Positions 36,143 through 46,499 are shown, counted from the stretch's first letter. The stretch: DNA of 64,000 bases from an uncultured bacterium (GCA_947381965.1 CANCXX010000010.1:35784-99783); one strand, 5' to 3'. The notes: generated by a model from the sequence alone, not told the origin. Made by a program: numbers and translations.

Positions 36143-36279
36143 ATGTTTAAATCCATCCCTTGTCAACTATCAGATTCATCTCCGCTTCCAGGCACCGATA
36201 TTTATTGTAACACACCCCCGTCAATTATTCCATAAAAAAGGAGTGAACTAATATCAATTTTTTATAAAAAGAGAAGTTG

Positions 36280-36354
36280 ACAGCGCCTGCTCCTGGTGTT
36301 AATATTTTTATATCAAAGCAAAGGCGCTGTGACATGGGTTCACAGCGCTTTTTT
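36280..36354 (+). promoter_or_regulatory. Attenuator with competing hairpins before pyrG
   Basis: Three segments compete: ACAGCGCC (36280-36287), GGCGCTGT (36323-36330) and TCACAGCGC (36340-36348). Pairing of the second with the third makes a 9-bp terminator stem followed by six T (36349-36354). Pairing of the first with the second would prevent it. A further CTGTAAG/CTTACAG hairpin lies at about 36378-36403 before the ribosome binding site. CTP-sensed attenuation is known for pyrG in Bacillus; this layout differs in having an upstream antiterminator strand. Confidence 0.6.
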
Positions 36355-36427
36355 ATTTCATAGAAAGGGCCTTGCTCCTGTAAGGTACGAAAGCGACTTA
36401 CAGGCGTGGCAGGAATTGGAGATGATT

Positions 36428-38035
36428 ATGGCAGTAAAATATGTATTTGTAACTGGCGGCGTGGTTTCAGGCCTTGGGAAAGGAATTACCGCCGCTTCTC
36501 TTGGAAGGTTATTAAAAGCAAGGGGTTATAAAGTCACCATGCAGAAATTTGATCCCTATATTAATATTGACCCTGGCACTATGAATCCCATCCAGCATGG
36601 GGAAGTGTTCGTCACCGACGACGGCACGGAAACTGATTTGGATCTTGGCCACTATGAACGGTTTATTGATGAAAATCTGGACAAAAACTCAAACGTCACC
36701 ACCGGGAAAATATACTGGTCCGTACTGCATAAAGAGCGGCGGGGTGATTATGGCGGCGGTACGGTTCAGGTTATTCCCCATGTAACCAACGAAATCAAAA
36801 GCAGATTTTACAAAAATCCCAATGATGGAGAAATGCGTATTGCGATAATTGAAGTAGGCGGAACCGTAGGGGACATTGAAAGCCAGCCCTTTTTGGAATC
36901 CATCCGTCAGTTCCAGCATGAGGTTGGACATGAAAATGCCATTTTGATTCACGTTACCTTAATTCCATATCTGAAGGCATCACAGGAAATGAAAACCAAA
37001 CCTACCCAGGCCAGTGTAAAAGAACTGCAGGGAATGGGCATCCGTCCTGACATTATTGTGTGCCGCAGCGAATATCCTTTAGACCAGGGAATCCGGGATA
37101 AAATCGCACTGTTTTGTAATGTTCCCCAACATCATGTGCTGCAAAATCTTGATGTTGAATATTTATATGAGGCTCCTCTTGCCATGGAAAAGGAACGCCT
37201 TGCACAGGTCGCCTGTGAATGTCTGCATCTTGACTGTCCGTCACCTGACCTTTCAGACTGGGAATCCATGGTTCAGGCCCTCCGTTCACCTGCCGGAGAG
37301 ATAACCATTGCCCTTGTTGGGAAATATGTACAACTGCATGATGCTTATATCAGTGTTGTAGAAGCCCTGAAACATGGCGGGATTTCCAATCATGTTTCAG
37401 TAAACATCAAATGGGTTGACTCCGAAAGTGTAACAGAAAAAAATGCTGACAGTCTTTTTAAAGATGTAAAAGGTATTCTGGTTCCTGGCGGATTTGGCCT
37501 GCGGGGAATTGAAGGCAAAATATGCGCCATTCATTATGCGAGAACACATAAAATACCTTTTCTGGGCCTGTGCCTTGGCATGCAGCTTGCCATTGTGGAA
37601 TTTGCCCGCAACGTCATAGGCATCTTTGATGCCCATAGTATAGAACTTAACCCATCCACCTGTCACCCGGTCATTGCCCTTATGCCAGACCAGAATGGAG
37701 TGGAGAATATTGGAGGAACCCTAAGGCTTGGTTCTTATCCCTGCATACTTGATAAGACTTCCATAGCTTATCAGCTATACAAAGAAGAAATTATCCGGGA
37801 ACGCCACAGACACCGTTACGAAGTAAACAATAATTACCGGGATCTTCTGGTTAAGTATGGTATGAAGCTTTCCGGCATGTCACCGGACGGACATATTGTG
37901 GAAATGTGCGAGCTTCCGGACCATCCTTTTTTTGTGGCAACCCAGGCACACCCTGAACTGAAATCCCGTCCCAACAGGCCCCACCCATTGTTTAGCGGTT
38001 TTATAAAAGCTGCGTTGGACAACTGTCAATCGTAA
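36428..38035 (+). CDS. pyrG: CTP synthase
   Basis: 535 residues; converts UTP to CTP with glutamine. The synthase domain starts [19 protein letters not shown] and contains [26 protein letters not shown]; the C-terminal class I glutamine amidotransferase has the nucleophile Cys in FLGLCLGMQ and the His-x-Glu pair in [10 protein letters not shown]. The frame is open from 36296, but this runs through the attenuator; ATG 36428 follows GGAG at 6 bases and is the conserved start. CTP made here also supplies the locus cytidylyltransferase, a metabolic but not genetic link. Confidence 0.97.
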   Translation: MAVKYVFVTGGVVSGLGKGITAASLGRLLKARGYKVTMQKFDPYINIDPGTMNPIQHGEVFVTDDGTETDLDLGHYERFIDENLDKNSNVTTGKIYWSVLHKERRGDYGGGTVQVIPHVTNEIKSRFYKNPNDGEMRIAIIEVGGTVGDIESQPFLESIRQFQHEVGHENAILIHVTLIPYLKASQEMKTKPTQASVKELQGMGIRPDIIVCRSEYPLDQGIRDKIALFCNVPQHHVLQNLDVEYLYEAPLAMEKERLAQVACECLHLDCPSPDLSDWESMVQALRSPAGEITIALVGKYVQLHDAYISVVEALKHGGISNHVSVNIKWVDSESVTEKNADSLFKDVKGILVPGGFGLRGIEGKICAIHYARTHKIPFLGLCLGMQLAIVEFARNVIGIFDAHSIELNPSTCHPVIALMPDQNGVENIGGTLRLGSYPCILDKTSIAYQLYKEEIIRERHRHRYEVNNNYRDLLVKYGMKLSGMSPDGHIVEMCELPDHPFFVATQAHPELKSRPNRPHPLFSGFIKAALDNCQS

Positions 38036-38062
38036 ATTTCCCTTATGCCTTTGCATATTAAA

Positions 38063-38086
38063 GAGCTGCCGCAGCTGCGGCAGCTC
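38063..38086. terminator. 24-base perfect palindrome between pyrG and flagellin
   Basis: GAGCTGCCGCAG (38063-38074) is followed directly by its reverse complement (38075-38086), flanked by AAA and CCCTTT. It separates convergent genes and can terminate both. Confidence 0.75.
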
Positions 38087-38108
38087 CCTTTATCGGCTAT
38101 ATTACAAA

Positions 38109-38870
38109 TTATTGGAACAGTCTTGTTATCATGGATTCCTGGTCCATCTGCTTTCTCAGCATCAGGTTGCGGTATTCACTTAACAAATCCTCTTTCTTTT
38201 TCTCTGAAATTGCCTTCGGCATATCCAAATCCTCTATCCGGCTTCTGGAGCTTAACTGCTCTAGACTTGCACCGGTGTTGTAATTATAGGTATGCTCCAG
38301 ACGATTGGTCGAAGCGCCAACATTACTTCTCTGGGATGATACCTTTTCCAGCGCCTGGTCAATTGCCTTTAAGTCAAAGTTTCCTTTTGTTACGTCAAAG
38401 TCTGCAATACCCAATGCTTCCAATGTAGAGTTTGCCATATGAATGGACATACCGCTTCCATCCGGATTGGTCGCCAGGTGCATATCCGCCATACTTCCAT
38501 CAAGCAGCTTCTGCTCATTCAAAGAAGTATCCTTTGCCAGTGACTGAATGCCATCCTTCAGCTGGTCAATCTCACTTTGGAACGTCTGTCTGTCAGAATC
38601 CGAATATAGCCCATTCATGGATTTAACACCCAGTTCACGGATTCTCTGCAGGTAATCTGTTATACCTTCCAATGCACCGTCTGCCACGTTTAAAACGCCA
38701 ATGCCATCTTTCGCATTATCTGCGCCAACATTAAGTCCGTTTTCCTCCCGCTGCATTTTCTGTGCAATTGCCAGCCCTGCCGCATCATCTGCAGCCGTAT
38801 TAATCCTTTTTCCACTGGCGATGTGGGAATATGAATTATATATCCCATTGCCTACTGCCATAATACTCAT
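38109..38870 (-). CDS. Short flagellin
   Basis: 253 residues; filament subunit or a flagellin-like protein. The conserved N-terminal D0/D1 helix region (ASGKRINTAADDAAGLAIAQKMQ, then NAKDGIGVLNVADGALEGITDYLQRIRELGVKS) and C-terminal D1 (SNVGASTNRLEHTYNYN, SRSRIEDLDMPKAISEKKKEDLL) are present, with almost no variable D2/D3 region. The first conserved residues of typical flagellins (MxINxN) are altered to MSIMAVGNGIYNSY, and the last residues (MITRLFQ) differ from the usual LL. ATG 38870 follows AAAGGAGG. It has a sigma-A-type promoter and stands alone, far from export genes. Confidence 0.88.
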   Translation of the reverse strand: MSIMAVGNGIYNSYSHIASGKRINTAADDAAGLAIAQKMQREENGLNVGADNAKDGIGVLNVADGALEGITDYLQRIRELGVKSMNGLYSDSDRQTFQSEIDQLKDGIQSLAKDTSLNEQKLLDGSMADMHLATNPDGSGMSIHMANSTLEALGIADFDVTKGNFDLKAIDQALEKVSSQRSNVGASTNRLEHTYNYNTGASLEQLSSRSRIEDLDMPKAISEKKKEDLLSEYRNLMLRKQMDQESMITRLFQ

Positions 38871-38902
38871 AGTCACACCTCCTTTTCTATAAGACTACTT
38901 TT

Positions 38903-38931
38903 ATTATATTACATTTTATCATATGTCTCAA
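38903..38931 (-). promoter_or_regulatory. Sigma-A-type promoter of the flagellin gene
   Basis: TTGAGA (38926-38931) and TATAAT (38903-38908) on the minus strand with exactly 17 bases between. A sigma-D-like TAAA/GATAA pair can be traced nearby but lacks the GCC, so vegetative transcription is the better reading. Confidence 0.55.
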
Positions 38932-38979
38932 ATATATTTTATATATCTTAATGACATTGCCCGTAAACAGTAACCTGTT

Positions 38980-39924
38980 TTACATTCTAGCATTGTCCAC
39001 ATTATCCTTAAACCATTGGTATGCCAGCTTTACGCCTTCCTCCAGTTCTACCTTATGCGTCCAGCCAAGACTATGAAGCTTGTCCACATTCGTAAGCTTT
39101 CTGGGTGTGCCGTCGGGCATATTTTTATTCCATATAATTTCACCCTCGTACCCTACCACCTCTCTTACGGTCCAGGCCAAATCACTGATTGTAACTTCCT
39201 TGCCCGTTCCAATATTCACATGCTGCTCTCCTTCATAGTTTTCAAGCAAAAACACACAGGCATCTGCCATATCGTCCACATAAAGAAATTCCCTAAGGGG
39301 CGTTCCTGTCCCCCAAAGCTCCACCGACGGTGCACCATGAACTTTTGCTTCATGAAATTTTCGTATCATGGCCGGCATAACATGTGAACCTTCCAGATCA
39401 TAGTTATCATAAGGCCCATATAGATTCGTGGGCATACAGCTTATAAAATTATCCCCATACTGTCTTTTATAAAACTTACACATTTCCAGCCCTGCAATTT
39501 TGGCAACTGCATATGCTTCATTGGTTTCCTCCAAAGGACCTGTTAACAATGCGTCCTCAGGAATCGGCTGGGGCGCCATCCTGGGATATATACAGGTACT
39601 GCCCAAAAAGAGAAGCTTTTTTACATGATACCGGTGACTGCACTCAATTACATTGCACTGAATCTGCATATTTTCATATGCAAAATCAGCAGGCGCCGTA
39701 TTATTTGCATTGATACCTCCAACTTTAGCAGCAGCAAGAACCACAACATCAGGTCTTTCCGTCTCAAAAAACGCGCGCACCATTGCCTGATTTGTAAGGT
39801 CAAGCTCCCTGTGGGTTCTTCCAAATACATTTGTATATCCTTTCTTCTTTAGATTTCTTACAATTGCACTTCCCACAAGCCCCCTGTGTCCTGCCACATA
39901 AATTTTATCTGTTTTTTCCATCAC
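38980..39924 (-). CDS. fcl: GDP-L-fucose synthase
   Basis: 314 residues; epimerises and reduces GDP-4-keto-6-deoxy-mannose to GDP-L-fucose with NADPH. The N-terminal [15 protein letters not shown], the [16 protein letters not shown] segment, the YAVAKIAG Tyr-Lys pair and [12 protein letters not shown] are diagnostic. It is the last gene of the gmd/membrane protein/fcl run and completes the pathway begun by Gmd (41740). Confidence 0.96.
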   Translation of the reverse strand: MMEKTDKIYVAGHRGLVGSAIVRNLKKKGYTNVFGRTHRELDLTNQAMVRAFFETERPDVVVLAAAKVGGINANNTAPADFAYENMQIQCNVIECSHRYHVKKLLFLGSTCIYPRMAPQPIPEDALLTGPLEETNEAYAVAKIAGLEMCKFYKRQYGDNFISCMPTNLYGPYDNYDLEGSHVMPAMIRKFHEAKVHGAPSVELWGTGTPLREFLYVDDMADACVFLLENYEGEQHVNIGTGKEVTISDLAWTVREVVGYEGEIIWNKNMPDGTPRKLTNVDKLHSLGWTHKVELEEGVKLAYQWFKDNVDNARM

Positions 39925-40048
39925 AATATTTCCTTTCTTTTCCCCTCTCCTGATTACAGCTTAATTCATTTACCTGCTTTACTGGTACGCCCTTTTCCAG
40001 GCGCCCAACGCCGTTTACCTTAGAACTGTGCAGATTGTACCAGGGAAT

Positions 40049-41710
40049 TTAACTGTGTATTACATCTCTGAACCCTTCCTTAAGGGTACTGCCTCTGAAA
40101 ATATCTTCTGCCTTTACAGGCGCCGCCGGAAAATCAAGATAACCAGTCCTGTCTCCCTCTGCCGGATAATAAAAGGTGTACCCATGAAGCTGGTAAGGAA
40201 TCGTTTCAAAATTTTCATAATCCTTTTGCAGGAGCAAATTGGATGTGGTAAACCCTTTTCCTGTCTCCATGCCAAAAGCAGCAAATTTATATATTCCTGA
40301 AAGTGTAAGCAGAATCAGATAAATTTTATACCGATCCAGATGGGAACTTATCTTCAGATATCCATATCCCCACACCAATACAGGCAACAGCCACAAGAAC
40401 ACACATCCATACCGGATCAGAGGTGCGCTTAACAGCCAGAACAAAAAGCATACCGCCAGTGTTCCCTGCACATGAAGAATCGCCGCCATTTCTTTTTTTC
40501 TTCTAATAACCGCATATACGCCAAACACAAGAAGCAGAGCAAGACTTCCTAATGCCATCAAAAGAAAAACCTTATTGCTGCCGTCCAGTCCTTCCGCCCA
40601 CTGTGGCAGCCAGGCAGCCACCTTTTCTCCATATCTTCCCACATCCTTGATACCTCTGCCCCATACCTGTATCTCCCTTGCATCATAATCCGCCATTCCT
40701 TTGGGAATTTTAAAGTCAAAAGAAAATATATCTATAAAAGTCAGCGGATATACCAGCCACCCCGATAAAATAACATTTCTAATTAAAAATGGCAATATTG
40801 TCATAACCCCCACCCCAATATACTTTGCCATTTCCTTAAACTGCCTTTCCTTTATCAGCATGGCTGTCGGTTTTAGCGCAAGCAGCAGAATGAGCGCCCC
40901 AGAAAGCTTAACTGTCAGTACTACAAGACAGAATATGCACAGCGCTGCAAATGGATAGCAGGACGTTTCCTTCTCTTCGATCAGTTCCAGCCACCTGATT
41001 ATAATAAAAAACACCATAAGAACCATAAAGTAGTCAGAGGCAGGCGAAATCATCTCGTCAAAAATCATCAACAAATAATATACACTGACAATCCTTGCAA
41101 AGTCTGAAAGCGCCGGCTTTGACATCCGTTTCCTGCCAAAAGGTTCCATGCAGACCAATGCTAAAAGAAATGCCAGAAACCCTGCGCAGCAATGAAAAGA
41201 CTGTCCCCCCAAAAATGCCATACTGTAAAGCGCTGACAGGCAAAAGGCGGAACTATTATACGCCAGTCTGCTGTGCAGATTTCCAAGTCCAGGCACAACC
41301 CCATATTCTTCAATCCATCTGATACTCTGGGCATGGTAAAGTCCTGTATCATAGTGTATCAGGCCGGTAGATGCGCCATAGGCAAAAAACAGAAACAACA
41401 GCACAATCGCCACCGCCCTTATTGGCGTGATCGTAAGCCGACAGGTGTGGAAATTTTCCTTTAGTTCCTTTTTATAAAGAAACACACACACACTGCATAT
41501 AAGAAGCAGCAGCAGGTTAGCCCAAAGCCCAACCTTCCAGAATATGCTGAAAAACTGGGCATATACAGTCACCACTCCTGTCCCCGCAAACAAATAGCTT
41601 GTCTCTTTTTTACAGTGGTAGCTGCTGCCTGAAACCACTCTGACACATGCAAACCCTGTTACATAACAGGTAAACAGCATATACAGCCAGATTCCTATCA
41701 CAGAAAGCAT
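40049..41710 (-). CDS. Multi-spanning membrane protein, LIC_10190-like
   Basis: 553 residues with about 12 hydrophobic segments. It resembles a family I know as LIC_10190 membrane proteins, marked by HYDTGLYHAQSIRWIEEYG followed by VVPGLGNLHSRLAYNSS. The acidic residue in the first loop and overall architecture recall GT-C glycosyltransferases that use polyprenyl-linked sugars, but no function is proven. It lies 29 bases after gmd and 124 bases before fcl, which suggests a role in placing fucose or another sugar at the surface (inference). Confidence 0.7.
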   Translation of the reverse strand: MLSVIGIWLYMLFTCYVTGFACVRVVSGSSYHCKKETSYLFAGTGVVTVYAQFFSIFWKVGLWANLLLLLICSVCVFLYKKELKENFHTCRLTITPIRAVAIVLLFLFFAYGASTGLIHYDTGLYHAQSIRWIEEYGVVPGLGNLHSRLAYNSSAFCLSALYSMAFLGGQSFHCCAGFLAFLLALVCMEPFGRKRMSKPALSDFARIVSVYYLLMIFDEMISPASDYFMVLMVFFIIIRWLELIEEKETSCYPFAALCIFCLVVLTVKLSGALILLLALKPTAMLIKERQFKEMAKYIGVGVMTILPFLIRNVILSGWLVYPLTFIDIFSFDFKIPKGMADYDAREIQVWGRGIKDVGRYGEKVAAWLPQWAEGLDGSNKVFLLMALGSLALLLVFGVYAVIRRKKEMAAILHVQGTLAVCFLFWLLSAPLIRYGCVFLWLLPVLVWGYGYLKISSHLDRYKIYLILLTLSGIYKFAAFGMETGKGFTTSNLLLQKDYENFETIPYQLHGYTFYYPAEGDRTGYLDFPAAPVKAEDIFRGSTLKEGFRDVIHS

Positions 41711-41739
41711 TTAATATTCCTCATCCTATTCGTAAGATC

Positions 41740-42813
41740 CTATTCCTTTTCATGGCTTTCTTTGTACTCGCTGCTGCCCATTCCTGCAATCTGCCTTAAA
41801 TCGGCATCCATCATCATAGACACCAGCCCCTGGAAATCCACTTTCCGCTTCCAGCCAAGAATTCTCTCTGCCTTAGCGGCATTTCCCCACAAAAATTCCA
41901 CTTCTGCCGGCCGGTAAAATTCAGGATTAACATCTACCAGCAGTCTTCCTGTTTTGGCATCATATCCTTTTTCATTGATGCCGCATCCTTCCCACCGGAT
42001 GTTTATTCCCAATTCTTTAAATGCCTCTTCCACAAACTCTCTTACGGTATGGGTTTCATTGGTGGCAAGCACATAGTCATCCGGTTTTTCCTGCTGCAGC
42101 ATCATCCACATGCCCTCCACATAGTCTCCGGCGAATCCCCAGTCACGCTTGGCGTTTAAATTTCCAAGAGAAAGTTTTTCCTGCTTTCCTGCAATAATCC
42201 CTGCAATTGCAAGGGTAATCTTTCTGGTAACAAAATTTTCTCCCCTTCTTGGAGATTCATGATTAAATAAAATACCATTACAGGTAAACATATTATAGGA
42301 TTCCCTGTAATTCACAGTTATCCAGTAAGAGTACAATTTAGCCGCACCATAAGGGCTTTTGGGATAAAAAGGAGTGCTCTCACTTTGAGGAGCCGTTTCA
42401 GGAAGTCCTCCAAACAATTCTGAAGTAGATGCCTGATAATATCTGCAGCTGCCCCCGTTTACCCGGATTGCCTCTAGGAGTTTTAAAGTACTGACTCCCG
42501 TTGCTTCCGCTGTATATTCCGGTACTTCAAAGGATATACCCACATGAGACTGTGCCGCAAGGTTATAAACTTCCGTGGGACGTATCTCCGCTATCAGACG
42601 CATTAGGTTGCTGGAATCTGTCATATCCGCAAAGTGAAGAAAAAACTTAACCTTATGATAATCTGACTGCAAAATATGATCAATACGTGATGTATTGCTG
42701 ATGCTATGCCTTCTGACCAAACCGTGCACTTCATATCCCTTATCAAGCAAAAATTCTGCCAGATATGACCCGTCCTGTCCTGTAATACCTGTAATCAATG
42801 CTATTTTCTGCAT
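41740..42813 (-). CDS. gmd: GDP-mannose 4,6-dehydratase
   Basis: 357 residues; first step of GDP-fucose (and GDP-rhamnose) synthesis. The N-terminal [19 protein letters not shown] and [17 protein letters not shown], the catalytic Ser/Tyr region ([24 protein letters not shown]), and [17 protein letters not shown] are characteristic. Together with Fcl at 38980 it gives a full path from GDP-mannose to GDP-L-fucose; no mannose-1-phosphate guanylyltransferase is seen in the window. Confidence 0.97.
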   Translation of the reverse strand: MQKIALITGITGQDGSYLAEFLLDKGYEVHGLVRRHSISNTSRIDHILQSDYHKVKFFLHFADMTDSSNLMRLIAEIRPTEVYNLAAQSHVGISFEVPEYTAEATGVSTLKLLEAIRVNGGSCRYYQASTSELFGGLPETAPQSESTPFYPKSPYGAAKLYSYWITVNYRESYNMFTCNGILFNHESPRRGENFVTRKITLAIAGIIAGKQEKLSLGNLNAKRDWGFAGDYVEGMWMMLQQEKPDDYVLATNETHTVREFVEEAFKELGINIRWEGCGINEKGYDAKTGRLLVDVNPEFYRPAEVEFLWGNAAKAERILGWKRKVDFQGLVSMMMDADLRQIAGMGSSEYKESHEKE

Positions 42814-42873
42814 AAATCTCTCCTTTAATTATATTATTTGTCTGTGCATAAAACTTTTCACAGTATCTTTTTT

Positions 42874-43329
42874 CTACAGCCCAACTACAATAACTGCAAT
42901 TATAATTCCCAAAATTGCCCCCATTAAAACCTGAAGCGGCGTATGGCCCACAAGTTCCTTCAGCTTTGCCTCAGCGCTGATTTCTTTTCCCATATTAACA
43001 AAAATTTCCAGCATTTCATTCAGCACTCTGCCTTGTATACCGGTTTCCCTGCGTACACCCATAGCGTCATACATGACAATAATAGCAAGCATAAGAGTAA
43101 CCGCAAACTCAAAGCTGCCGCCGCCATACTTCATTCCCGCCGCCGCCGCCATACCACAGACAGTAGCGGAATGGCTGCTTGGCATTCCCCCGCTTCCCAC
43201 CATCCGTTCTGCCACAAACTTTTTATTAATTATGAAATGTATCAGTGTTTTCAATACCTGCGCCACAAGCCATCCAAGAGCCGCCGAAATAAAAATCTGG
43301 TTTTGAAGTAATTCGTCAATAAAATTCAT
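42874..43329 (-). CDS. Divergent PAP2 family (DUF212) membrane protein
   Basis: 151 residues with three or four hydrophobic segments and the family hallmarks GSGGMPSSHSATVCGMAAA and YDAMGVRRETGIQGRVLNEM. It resembles acid phosphatase/vanadium haloperoxidase-related proteins; the substrate is unknown, perhaps a lipid or polyprenyl phosphate. ATG 43329 after AAAGGGATGGAT is preferred to 43344. Confidence 0.85.
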   Translation of the reverse strand: MNFIDELLQNQIFISAALGWLVAQVLKTLIHFIINKKFVAERMVGSGGMPSSHSATVCGMAAAAGMKYGGGSFEFAVTLMLAIIVMYDAMGVRRETGIQGRVLNEMLEIFVNMGKEISAEAKLKELVGHTPLQVLMGAILGIIIAVIVVGL

Positions 43330-43519
43330 ATCCATCCCTTTCAATGATTGCGCTTTTATTTTACCCTTTTATTTCAATTTAGACAAGTGATTATGAAAAT
43401 CAATATTTAATTTACCAGACTTTGTCATATTTCTAACCGCATTTTTATCCGTCGTAATAATTTCTTAATATTTTGTATAACTTTTTACACAATTTGTTAG
43501 TGACGATAGTATTCTTATA

Positions 43520-43528
43520 TGCTATAAT
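43520..43528 (+). promoter_or_regulatory. Extended -10 promoter element of the DUF3048 gene
   Basis: TGCTATAAT is an extended -10 box 60 bases before the start codon. The best -35 (TTGTTA, 43494-43499) is too far for normal spacing, consistent with dependence on the TGn extension. Confidence 0.45.
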
Positions 43529-43587
43529 AGCATTCGTGTGGTTTTATACTAATTATTAATATAATGAATGGAAAGTGAGGAAACCGG

Positions 43588-44745
43588 ATGAAAAGATTAC
43601 AAGTTTTTTTTCTTGTAGCCTTGTCTTCATCTCTTTTATTATGCGGTTGTGGAGATAAAGCTGCGCCAACAACAATACAGCCAGTTGTTGAACCTATTGT
43701 TGAAACAATATCCGATCCCCAGGGAGATGAATCTTCTAAGGAAGATGAAACAGTCGAAGCCGAGACGCCCCCCAGGGAAGGTCTGGCCAGAAGCCGGATT
43801 ACGAACGAATGGATAGATGAAGACATTGTAAAAACCCGCCCTATCGCTGTAATGATCCCCAATTCTAAAACTGCCAGCCATTATGGACTTTCAAATGTGT
43901 CTGTACTATATGAATGCAATGTGGAAGGCAGCATGACCAGACTGATGGCCGTATTTGATGATTGGAGCAACTTTGAAAAGTTAGGTAATGTAAGAAGCTC
44001 CCGTGATTATTACATCTATTGGGCTTTCGAATGGGATGCCATTTATATTCATTACGGCGGCCCCTTTTACATAGATGACCTGATAGGCAGAACCGATACT
44101 CAAAATATCAACTGTATCGAATATGGTAACGCCTCCTTCCGGGATACAGCCAAAAATTCTACTGACAACGCTTTCCTAAGCACAGACCGAATTAAAAATG
44201 CTGCTTCTCACTACGGTTATCCCTTAGAGTACCGGGACGGATATGCTGATGAACGGCATTACCTGTTCGCTCCGGAAAGCAGCCCCAACACGCTGGAACA
44301 ATATTCCGATGCAATTACCGCTGGCAAAGTTGATATGTCCCCTGCCTACCCGGTAACAAACTGCTATTTCCAATACAACGAAGAGACCGGCCTGTATGAC
44401 AGATATCAGCACTTATCCGGCGACAGCGAAGGTCCCCATATTGACCTTGCAAACAACCAGCAGCTTTCCTTTAAAAATCTGCTGATACAGAATACCTATT
44501 TTGAGGTGCGCGACCAGAAGGGATATCTCTCCTTCCAGTGTCACGATGATTCCCGTGACGGCTGGTTCTTCACAAATGGCAAGGGAATTCATGTAACTTG
44601 GGAAAAAACCTCTGATTATGGCGCCACCAGATATTATGATGATGATGGAAATGAAATAAAATTAAACACCGGCAAAACCATGGTATGTATTTTGGAAGAC
44701 GGCGATACTTTTAAGGTTGATGAAAATACAATCGGCGCTGATTAA
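43588..44745 (+). CDS. DUF3048 domain lipoprotein (YerB-like)
   Basis: 385 residues. A lipoprotein signal peptide (MKRLQVFFLVALSSSLLLCGC, lipobox Cys about residue 21) is followed by an acidic low-complexity linker and the two-part DUF3048 region (TRPIAVMIPNSKTASHYGLS, GNVRSSRDYYIYWAFEWDAIYIHYGGP, later DGWFFTNGKGIHVTWEK). Members are surface-anchored; B. subtilis YerB is the best-known relative and its function is unclear. Own promoter and terminator, monocistronic. Confidence 0.88.
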   Translation: MKRLQVFFLVALSSSLLLCGCGDKAAPTTIQPVVEPIVETISDPQGDESSKEDETVEAETPPREGLARSRITNEWIDEDIVKTRPIAVMIPNSKTASHYGLSNVSVLYECNVEGSMTRLMAVFDDWSNFEKLGNVRSSRDYYIYWAFEWDAIYIHYGGPFYIDDLIGRTDTQNINCIEYGNASFRDTAKNSTDNAFLSTDRIKNAASHYGYPLEYRDGYADERHYLFAPESSPNTLEQYSDAITAGKVDMSPAYPVTNCYFQYNEETGLYDRYQHLSGDSEGPHIDLANNQQLSFKNLLIQNTYFEVRDQKGYLSFQCHDDSRDGWFFTNGKGIHVTWEKTSDYGATRYYDDDGNEIKLNTGKTMVCILEDGDTFKVDENTIGAD

Positions 44746-44748
44746 CAA

Positions 44749-44787
44749 TACAACAAAAGCCCTGCATCATGCAGGGCTTTTGTTGTA
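44749..44787. terminator. Strong bidirectional terminator
   Basis: An 18-bp perfect stem rich in AGCCCTGCA/TGCAGGGCT with flanking A- and T-runs separates the convergent DUF3048 and leuA genes. Confidence 0.9.
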
Positions 44788-44816
44788 TTTAGTCCTCTCA
44801 CAGCTCCCTATCCGTT

Positions 44817-46499
44817 TTATTTTCTCACACCAAGTTCCAGTCGGTTAATTGCAGAAAAGATAGCCCGTGCAGATGCTCTTGTAATATTGGAGCTAACTCC
44901 CACACCGTACGTTACCCTGCCATCGTCTGCGTCCAACAGATGAATATAAGCGGCAGCCTGGGAATTTGATCCGCTTTGAAGCGCATGCTCCTCATAATCC
45001 AAAATCTTTATTCTTGCATTAAGCTCCTGTTGAAGCCCTCTTTGTATGGCATCAATTGGGCCGTTTCCCACTGCCTCAAATCTTTTTTCTTCCCCATGGT
45101 ATGTATATACCACGGTCACGCCAGTATCAAACTCAGACCGGACCTCATCGCTTAAATCATCTACCCGCAGTTTACGGAAATGAACCGGTTCTTTTTTATC
45201 CAGATATTCTTCACGGAATGCTTTCATTATTTCATCCGGTGAAACCTCTCCCTGTTTCTCTGATATCGCCTGAATAACATTGGCAAACTCTCTGTGCATT
45301 CCCTTGGGAAGTTTAAAGCCAAAATAAGTATCCATAATAAAGGCCACACCGCCTTTTCCCGACTGGGAATTGATACGTACAATCGGCTCATATTCTCTTC
45401 CAATATCTGAAGGGTCAATGGGAAGATAAGGAACCTGCCAGTACTGGCTGTCACGTTCTTTCATTGCCCTGACGCCTTTATTAATGGCATCCTGATGGGA
45501 GCCTGAAAAGGCAGTAAACACCAGTTTCCCTGCATAGGGATGTCTGGGATGAATCGGTATCTTACAGCATCTTTCATATAAATCAATAATCTCATTAATT
45601 TTTTCTATATTAAGTTCAGGATTCACTCCCTGGGAAAACATATTATAGGCAATGTTGAGCACATCCACGTTTCCTGTTCTTTCCCCGTTCCCAAACAAAG
45701 TTCCTTCCACTCTCTGTGCGCCTGCAAGCAATGCCAGTTCAGCTGACGCCACACCGCATCCTCTGTCGTTATGGGGATGTACACTTAAAATAATAGTATC
45801 CCTGTTTTTAAAATGACAATTCATCCATTCTATCTGGTCAGCATATACATTCGGTGTGTTCATCTCTACCGTAGACGGAAGATTTATAATAATCGGATTT
45901 TCCTTATCAGGTCCCCATGTTTCCTGTACAGCTGTACAAATCTCAAGGGCAAAATCAAGTTCTGTGCCCGTAAAGCTTTCCGGTGAATATTCCAAAATAA
46001 TTTTCCCAGGAAACTTTGCCGCACGCTCCTTTACCATCTTTGTACCCTTTACGGCAATATCTATGATTTCCTGTCGGCTCATATCAAATACTACGTCACG
46101 CTGCAAAGTGGATGTGGAGTTATAAATATGCACAATTACCTCTTTGCACCCTTCAATGGACTCAAATGTACGCTCAATCTGTTCCTCCCGGCACTGAGTC
46201 AGAACCTGAACGCGCACGTCATCAGGAATCATTTTTCTGTCAACCAACTGACGCAGAAAATCATATTCAATCTGACTTGCTGCAGGGAATCCAATTTCAA
46301 TCTCCTTAAAACCAAGCTTTATCAGATATTGGAACATTTCAATTTTTTCACTCACCACCATAGGGTCAATCAGCGCCTGATTGCCATCCCTTAAATCCAC
46401 GCTGCACCAGATTGGCGCCTTCTCTATCTCCTTTCCGGGCCATTGTCTTTCCGGATAGGCAACCACTGGATTTTTTTTGTACCGCATATAATTCAACAT
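44817..46499 (-). CDS. leuA: 2-isopropylmalate synthase
   Basis: 560 residues; condenses acetyl-CoA with 2-ketoisovalerate, first step of leucine synthesis. It belongs to the longer LeuA type beginning with YKKNPVVAYPERQWP. The catalytic DLRDGNQALIDPM, metal-binding SVHPHNDRG and GTLFGNGERTGN are visible, and the C-terminal ~140 residues form the leucine-sensing regulatory domain (GVSSNITRASARAIFSAINRLE). No other leu or ilv gene is adjacent. The 261-base leader contains a short Leu-containing ORF. AGGAGAAAAT precedes the ATG. Confidence 0.95.
   Translation of the reverse strand: MLNYMRYKKNPVVAYPERQWPGKEIEKAPIWCSVDLRDGNQALIDPMVVSEKIEMFQYLIKLGFKEIEIGFPAASQIEYDFLRQLVDRKMIPDDVRVQVLTQCREEQIERTFESIEGCKEVIVHIYNSTSTLQRDVVFDMSRQEIIDIAVKGTKMVKERAAKFPGKIILEYSPESFTGTELDFALEICTAVQETWGPDKENPIIINLPSTVEMNTPNVYADQIEWMNCHFKNRDTIILSVHPHNDRGCGVASAELALLAGAQRVEGTLFGNGERTGNVDVLNIAYNMFSQGVNPELNIEKINEIIDLYERCCKIPIHPRHPYAGKLVFTAFSGSHQDAINKGVRAMKERDSQYWQVPYLPIDPSDIGREYEPIVRINSQSGKGGVAFIMDTYFGFKLPKGMHREFANVIQAISEKQGEVSPDEIMKAFREEYLDKKEPVHFRKLRVDDLSDEVRSEFDTGVTVVYTYHGEEKRFEAVGNGPIDAIQRGLQQELNARIKILDYEEHALQSGSNSQAAAYIHLLDADDGRVTYGVGVSSNITRASARAIFSAINRLELGVRK

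Noticed and set aside
36296-36427. N-terminal extension of CTP synthase
   Set aside because: It runs through the attenuator hairpins; the conserved protein begins at 36428 with a good ribosome binding site.
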